NCBI RefSeq assembly: GCF_002078875.1
Contig: NC_034438.1
Location: 67,985,446 to 68,049,445 of the forward strand
Origin: Numida meleagris
Taxonomy: Eukaryota > Chordata > Aves > Galliformes > Numididae
DNA: 64,000 bases
Direction: 5' to 3'
The position numbers were made by a program, and so were the translations under genes. This document shows, in pieces, positions 61,100 through 64,000 of the stretch. The notes below the pieces were generated by a model. The model did no database searches. It worked only from the letters and a program-made list of their open reading frames with translations, and was not told where the DNA came from. The stretch's first letter is position 1. Every line of letters starts with the position of its first letter.

Positions 61100-62224
61100 G
61101 AGACTTTGAGGTCATTCAGTGGATGGAGAGAAGCCACTAGATTTTCATAAAGCCTTTTATATTATAACTCGTGGCATCCTGGACAAACTGTCAAATTTCA
61201 AGATGAACATGTCCGTGCTGAACTGTCTCAGTGGCAGAGCTCAAAGTGCTGTAGTGAGTGCAGCTACATCTGGCAGGTGGCTGGTCACTAATAGGGTTCT
61301 CCAAGACTCAGTTTAAGGACCAGGATTTAGCGATGCAGGAGTTGAATGCAAGTTTGCTTATACTAAAATAGGAGGTGCTGTTGACTCTCTCAAGAGACGA
61401 GAAGCCTTGCAGGGGGATCTAGATACACTGAAGGTCTGAACAGTCAGCAATGGCATGAAGTTCAACAAATGAAAGTTCTGGGTGCTGCACCTGGAGCAGT
61501 ACAAGATACAATTACAGACTAGGGGACAGATCGCAAGGGAACAGCTCCTCAGAAAGGGACCTAGGGGTACCAGTCAACAGCAGGCTCAACAGAAGCCAGT
61601 GGTGTGCCCTGGCAGCCAGGAGGGCAAACTGCATTTTTGGGTGCTTTAAGCAGAACATAGCCAGCCTGTCAAAAGAGGTAATTCTCCTGCTTAGTGTTGG
61701 TGTGGTCTCGTGTTGAATACTGCATGCAGTTCTGATATGAAATGTATATTAGGATACTGGAATGCATCCAGAGAAGGGCAGTAAAGCTGGTAAAAGGGCT
61801 GGAGGGCATGTTATATGGGGAGAGGCTGAGGACACTGGAGTTGTCTAGTTTTGAGAAAACGAGGCCAAGATACAGTCTCATTGCTCTCTGAAACTTCCTG
61901 AAAAAGGAAAGTGGGAATGGAGGTGCTGGTCTTTGCTCCCCGGTCACCAGTGACAGGACATAAGGGAATGGCACAAAGCTGCATCAGGGGAGGTTCAGAA
62001 TGGACAACTGGAAAAATATCTTTACCATGAAAGCAGTGAAACACTGGAACAGGCTTCCTAGAGAGGTGGTTGGTGCCCCATGGCTGTCAGTGTTCAAGAG
62101 GCATTTGGTTAATGCTCTCATTAATATACTTTACCTTGTGATTAGCCCTGAAGTGGTCAGGCAGTTGGACTAGATAATCCTACTATAAAAATCCTACTCT
62201 ACTCTGCTCTGCTTTGCTCTGCCC
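61100..62224 (+). mobile_element. CR1 LINE of a diverged lineage, pentanucleotide tail
   Basis: Similarity starts near RT motif A, which is degraded ('LDFHKAFYIITRGILDKLSN', frame 61119-61316). It continues with 'LSGRAQSAVVSAATSG' and 'RVLQDS', a decayed form of the usual VPQGS. A deletion near 61320-61345 and later changes remove the FADD active site. The RT C-terminus survives only in pieces, such as 'AGGCTTCCTAGAGAGGTGGT'. Unlike the other copies, the 3' UTR reads 'GCCCTGAAGTGGTCAGGCAG' and 'TTGGACTAGATAATCC'. It ends in a degenerate pentamer run (CTACTCTGCTCTGCTTTGCT, 62192-62224) instead of the ATTCTATG octamers. It is heavily mutated and probably old. Confidence 0.9.
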
Positions 62225-64000
62225 TATGTAAACATATAATTAAGATTAATTAAGGTTAATTTTTGTGGTTGCAGTTTTGTCACAATTTGTGAAAGACTTT
62301 TGTACTTAAAAACATATGAAGGTTTTTCTGTTACCTCTGTGAAGTTAAATGAAGGGAGTAGAACCTCTTGACCAATCCAAGATTTTGGAATCAGTTCAGT
62401 TTGGTGGAAGAAATGAAAAGCAAGCATGAGGCGTTTTATCTCAAATAACTGTTCTAAATGAAATAAAAGACATGAAAGGCCTATCCACACATTGGATTCC
62501 TATAAGGAATGCAAACTAAAAATGAGAACTATAAGTGATGAAAATCAGCAGATGAAGACTGAGTTTGGTAAGTGTTGCTTCAGTATTCATTGACTTGTGA
62601 ATTTCCCATGCTAGTGAAAGAGTGAGTAAGAGCTACTTGGTTGACTGTTCCAAAATCACAAAATAAACTGGTCTTAGGAAAGCCTTCAGGGTAGTGCAGG
62701 GCTGATCACCAGTAGAATGACGAGGACGTAAAATGAAAAACCAAAGTCACATGTGATATAATTTGGTTCCAAGGCATACTGTAAGTCTGAGATCAATAAT
62801 TCTTTGCTTTAATGAGTTTAATAATATAGGATAATTAGTTATGAAGGAACTATCAAAAAAGAAAAAAATTAAGAAGTAAAAGAAGAAAACAAGGCAGACA
62901 ATCTGCCATTCTTATTTATTTATTGTACAGATCTTAAGAGAATATCTATTAATAGTAATTGCATACTGATTTATCACATTTTGCAATCCATTTTGCTTTT
63001 AGGGAAAATGAGAGACAGAACTGAAAGGGAAACAAGTATGCTACAGGTTGCTGTTGATCCAGAGATGAAGCCCCAGAGCTTTTTTATTAAATGGGTTTCT
63101 TGAAGAGGCAACTCTACAGATTTCAAAGTCTTAGATAGAGATATGAATATAAAAGGAGACAAAAGTCAGTAGCAGAATCATAGTTCCAGACTTTCAATAA
63201 CTTAAGTTTGAGACCACTGAATCAAGGATGGGGGCCTAAATGATAGACTACAGGAGAAACTATGTGAATATAAAATGTTTAAAATGTTTTATGCTTCATG
63301 TTACACATCCTTGTGTAAAATTCAGATTTATCTATTTTGCAATGAGATGTGTATCAAAGCTTCCACGCAAAGCACTCAGATTAGAACAACACAGAGGACA
63401 TGAACTAAGAATGCATGCACACAGCAGAGTTCAGCCACATATGGAGATGGAGAGTCACATGTGGGCCTGAGAGATGGTTTCAGTTTGCAGACCTGTTTGT
63501 TCTGTAATTTTGCCTTTTGGATGCACTTTTTCCTCTTGGTTTTCAGAAGCTGAAATGGCTTCTGGGCCTTTGTATGTCCTGTCCTGATGCTTCCACAAAG
63601 CCAAGCACAGCAGCGCAATAAGGCCACAGCTGCAAAAGTATCATCAGAATTCATTCTATTTATTACTTAAAACTTGATATGACTTACATAGGTATAACTT
63701 ATTTCATGTTTCCAGGTTCCAGAAAGCATTTCCCTTCTTGGCAATCTGAAAACACACTACAGCAGAGTCTTGCTGTGTGGTAGTTAGCATTGCTAAGGTG
63801 GTTTCTATTCCTAGAGCTGAATTCAGTTACAAATATGAAACTCCAGCTGCAAATCAAGGCAATTACTCTAATGGAGAGAATTAGGTGGGACTTCCACAGT
63901 GTCTTATCTCAGAGAATGGTGCAGAAAGCCATGGCATGCTCATATGCAATATTGCCTTCTGGTGATGAAACATACAAGCCATAACCACATAATTACACCT
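62225..64000. other. Unannotated right flank
   Basis: About 1.8 kb of AT-rich DNA with no recognised gene or transposon. Frames stay under about 92 codons. Confidence 0.5.

Overview
This window reads as non-coding DNA from a bird, most likely a galliform (chicken-like). It is AT-rich and CpG-poor. It has no recognisable multi-exon gene, rRNA or tRNA, and no bacterial-type gene organisation. Its dominant repeats are CR1 LINEs with the avian 3' terminus ATTCTATGATTCTGTGAT. It also holds a deleted mariner whose termini and protein remnants look like the chicken element Galluhop, and a solo retroviral LTR. Nearly all open frames are CR1 reverse-transcriptase remnants, their antisense shadows, or frames of chance length, many of which open with GTG or TTG rather than ATG.

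Layout. 1-8.3 kb: a CR1 copy (410-1288), a reverse-strand CR1 3' end (1599-1722), an isolated CR1 endonuclease-domain fragment (3405-3855) and the mariner remnant (5623-6154). 8.3-19.5 kb: one CR1 (8263-8860), then a long repeat-poor stretch containing a patch of normally CpG-depleted DNA in which CpG is fully retained (14241-14590). 19.5-27 kb: a CR1-dense zone with several fragments in both orientations and the longest copy (25460-26992), which spans most of the reverse transcriptase. 27-42 kb: a repeat-poor stretch with one short CR1 3' end, a cysteine/tryptophan-rich open segment behind a splice-acceptor-like site (33586-33780) and a possible leucine-rich mini-exon (35745-35829). 42-51 kb: further CR1 copies, including one with a second CR1 nested inside it (44187-44834) and one split by a 485-bp solo LTR (49545-50899). 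51-64 kb: repeat-poor DNA, a CR1 with two internal deletions (55775-56741), a homeodomain-site-rich stretch (about 58300-58650) and a CR1 of a different lineage with a pentanucleotide tail (61100-62224).

How it fits together. CR1 copies by target-primed reverse transcription using an ORF2 endonuclease and reverse transcriptase, so most copies are 5'-truncated. That explains why RT C-terminal and 3' sequences are common here and endonuclease sequence is rare. The nesting gives a relative order: the CR1 at 49545-50899 was open through its RT C-terminus when the LTR element landed in it. The window is best read as intergenic or deep intronic sequence. The most promising leads for function are the CpG-retaining patch, the Cys/Trp-rich segment and the homeodomain-site clusters. 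All gene-like and regulatory calls are low confidence because no alignment could be run.
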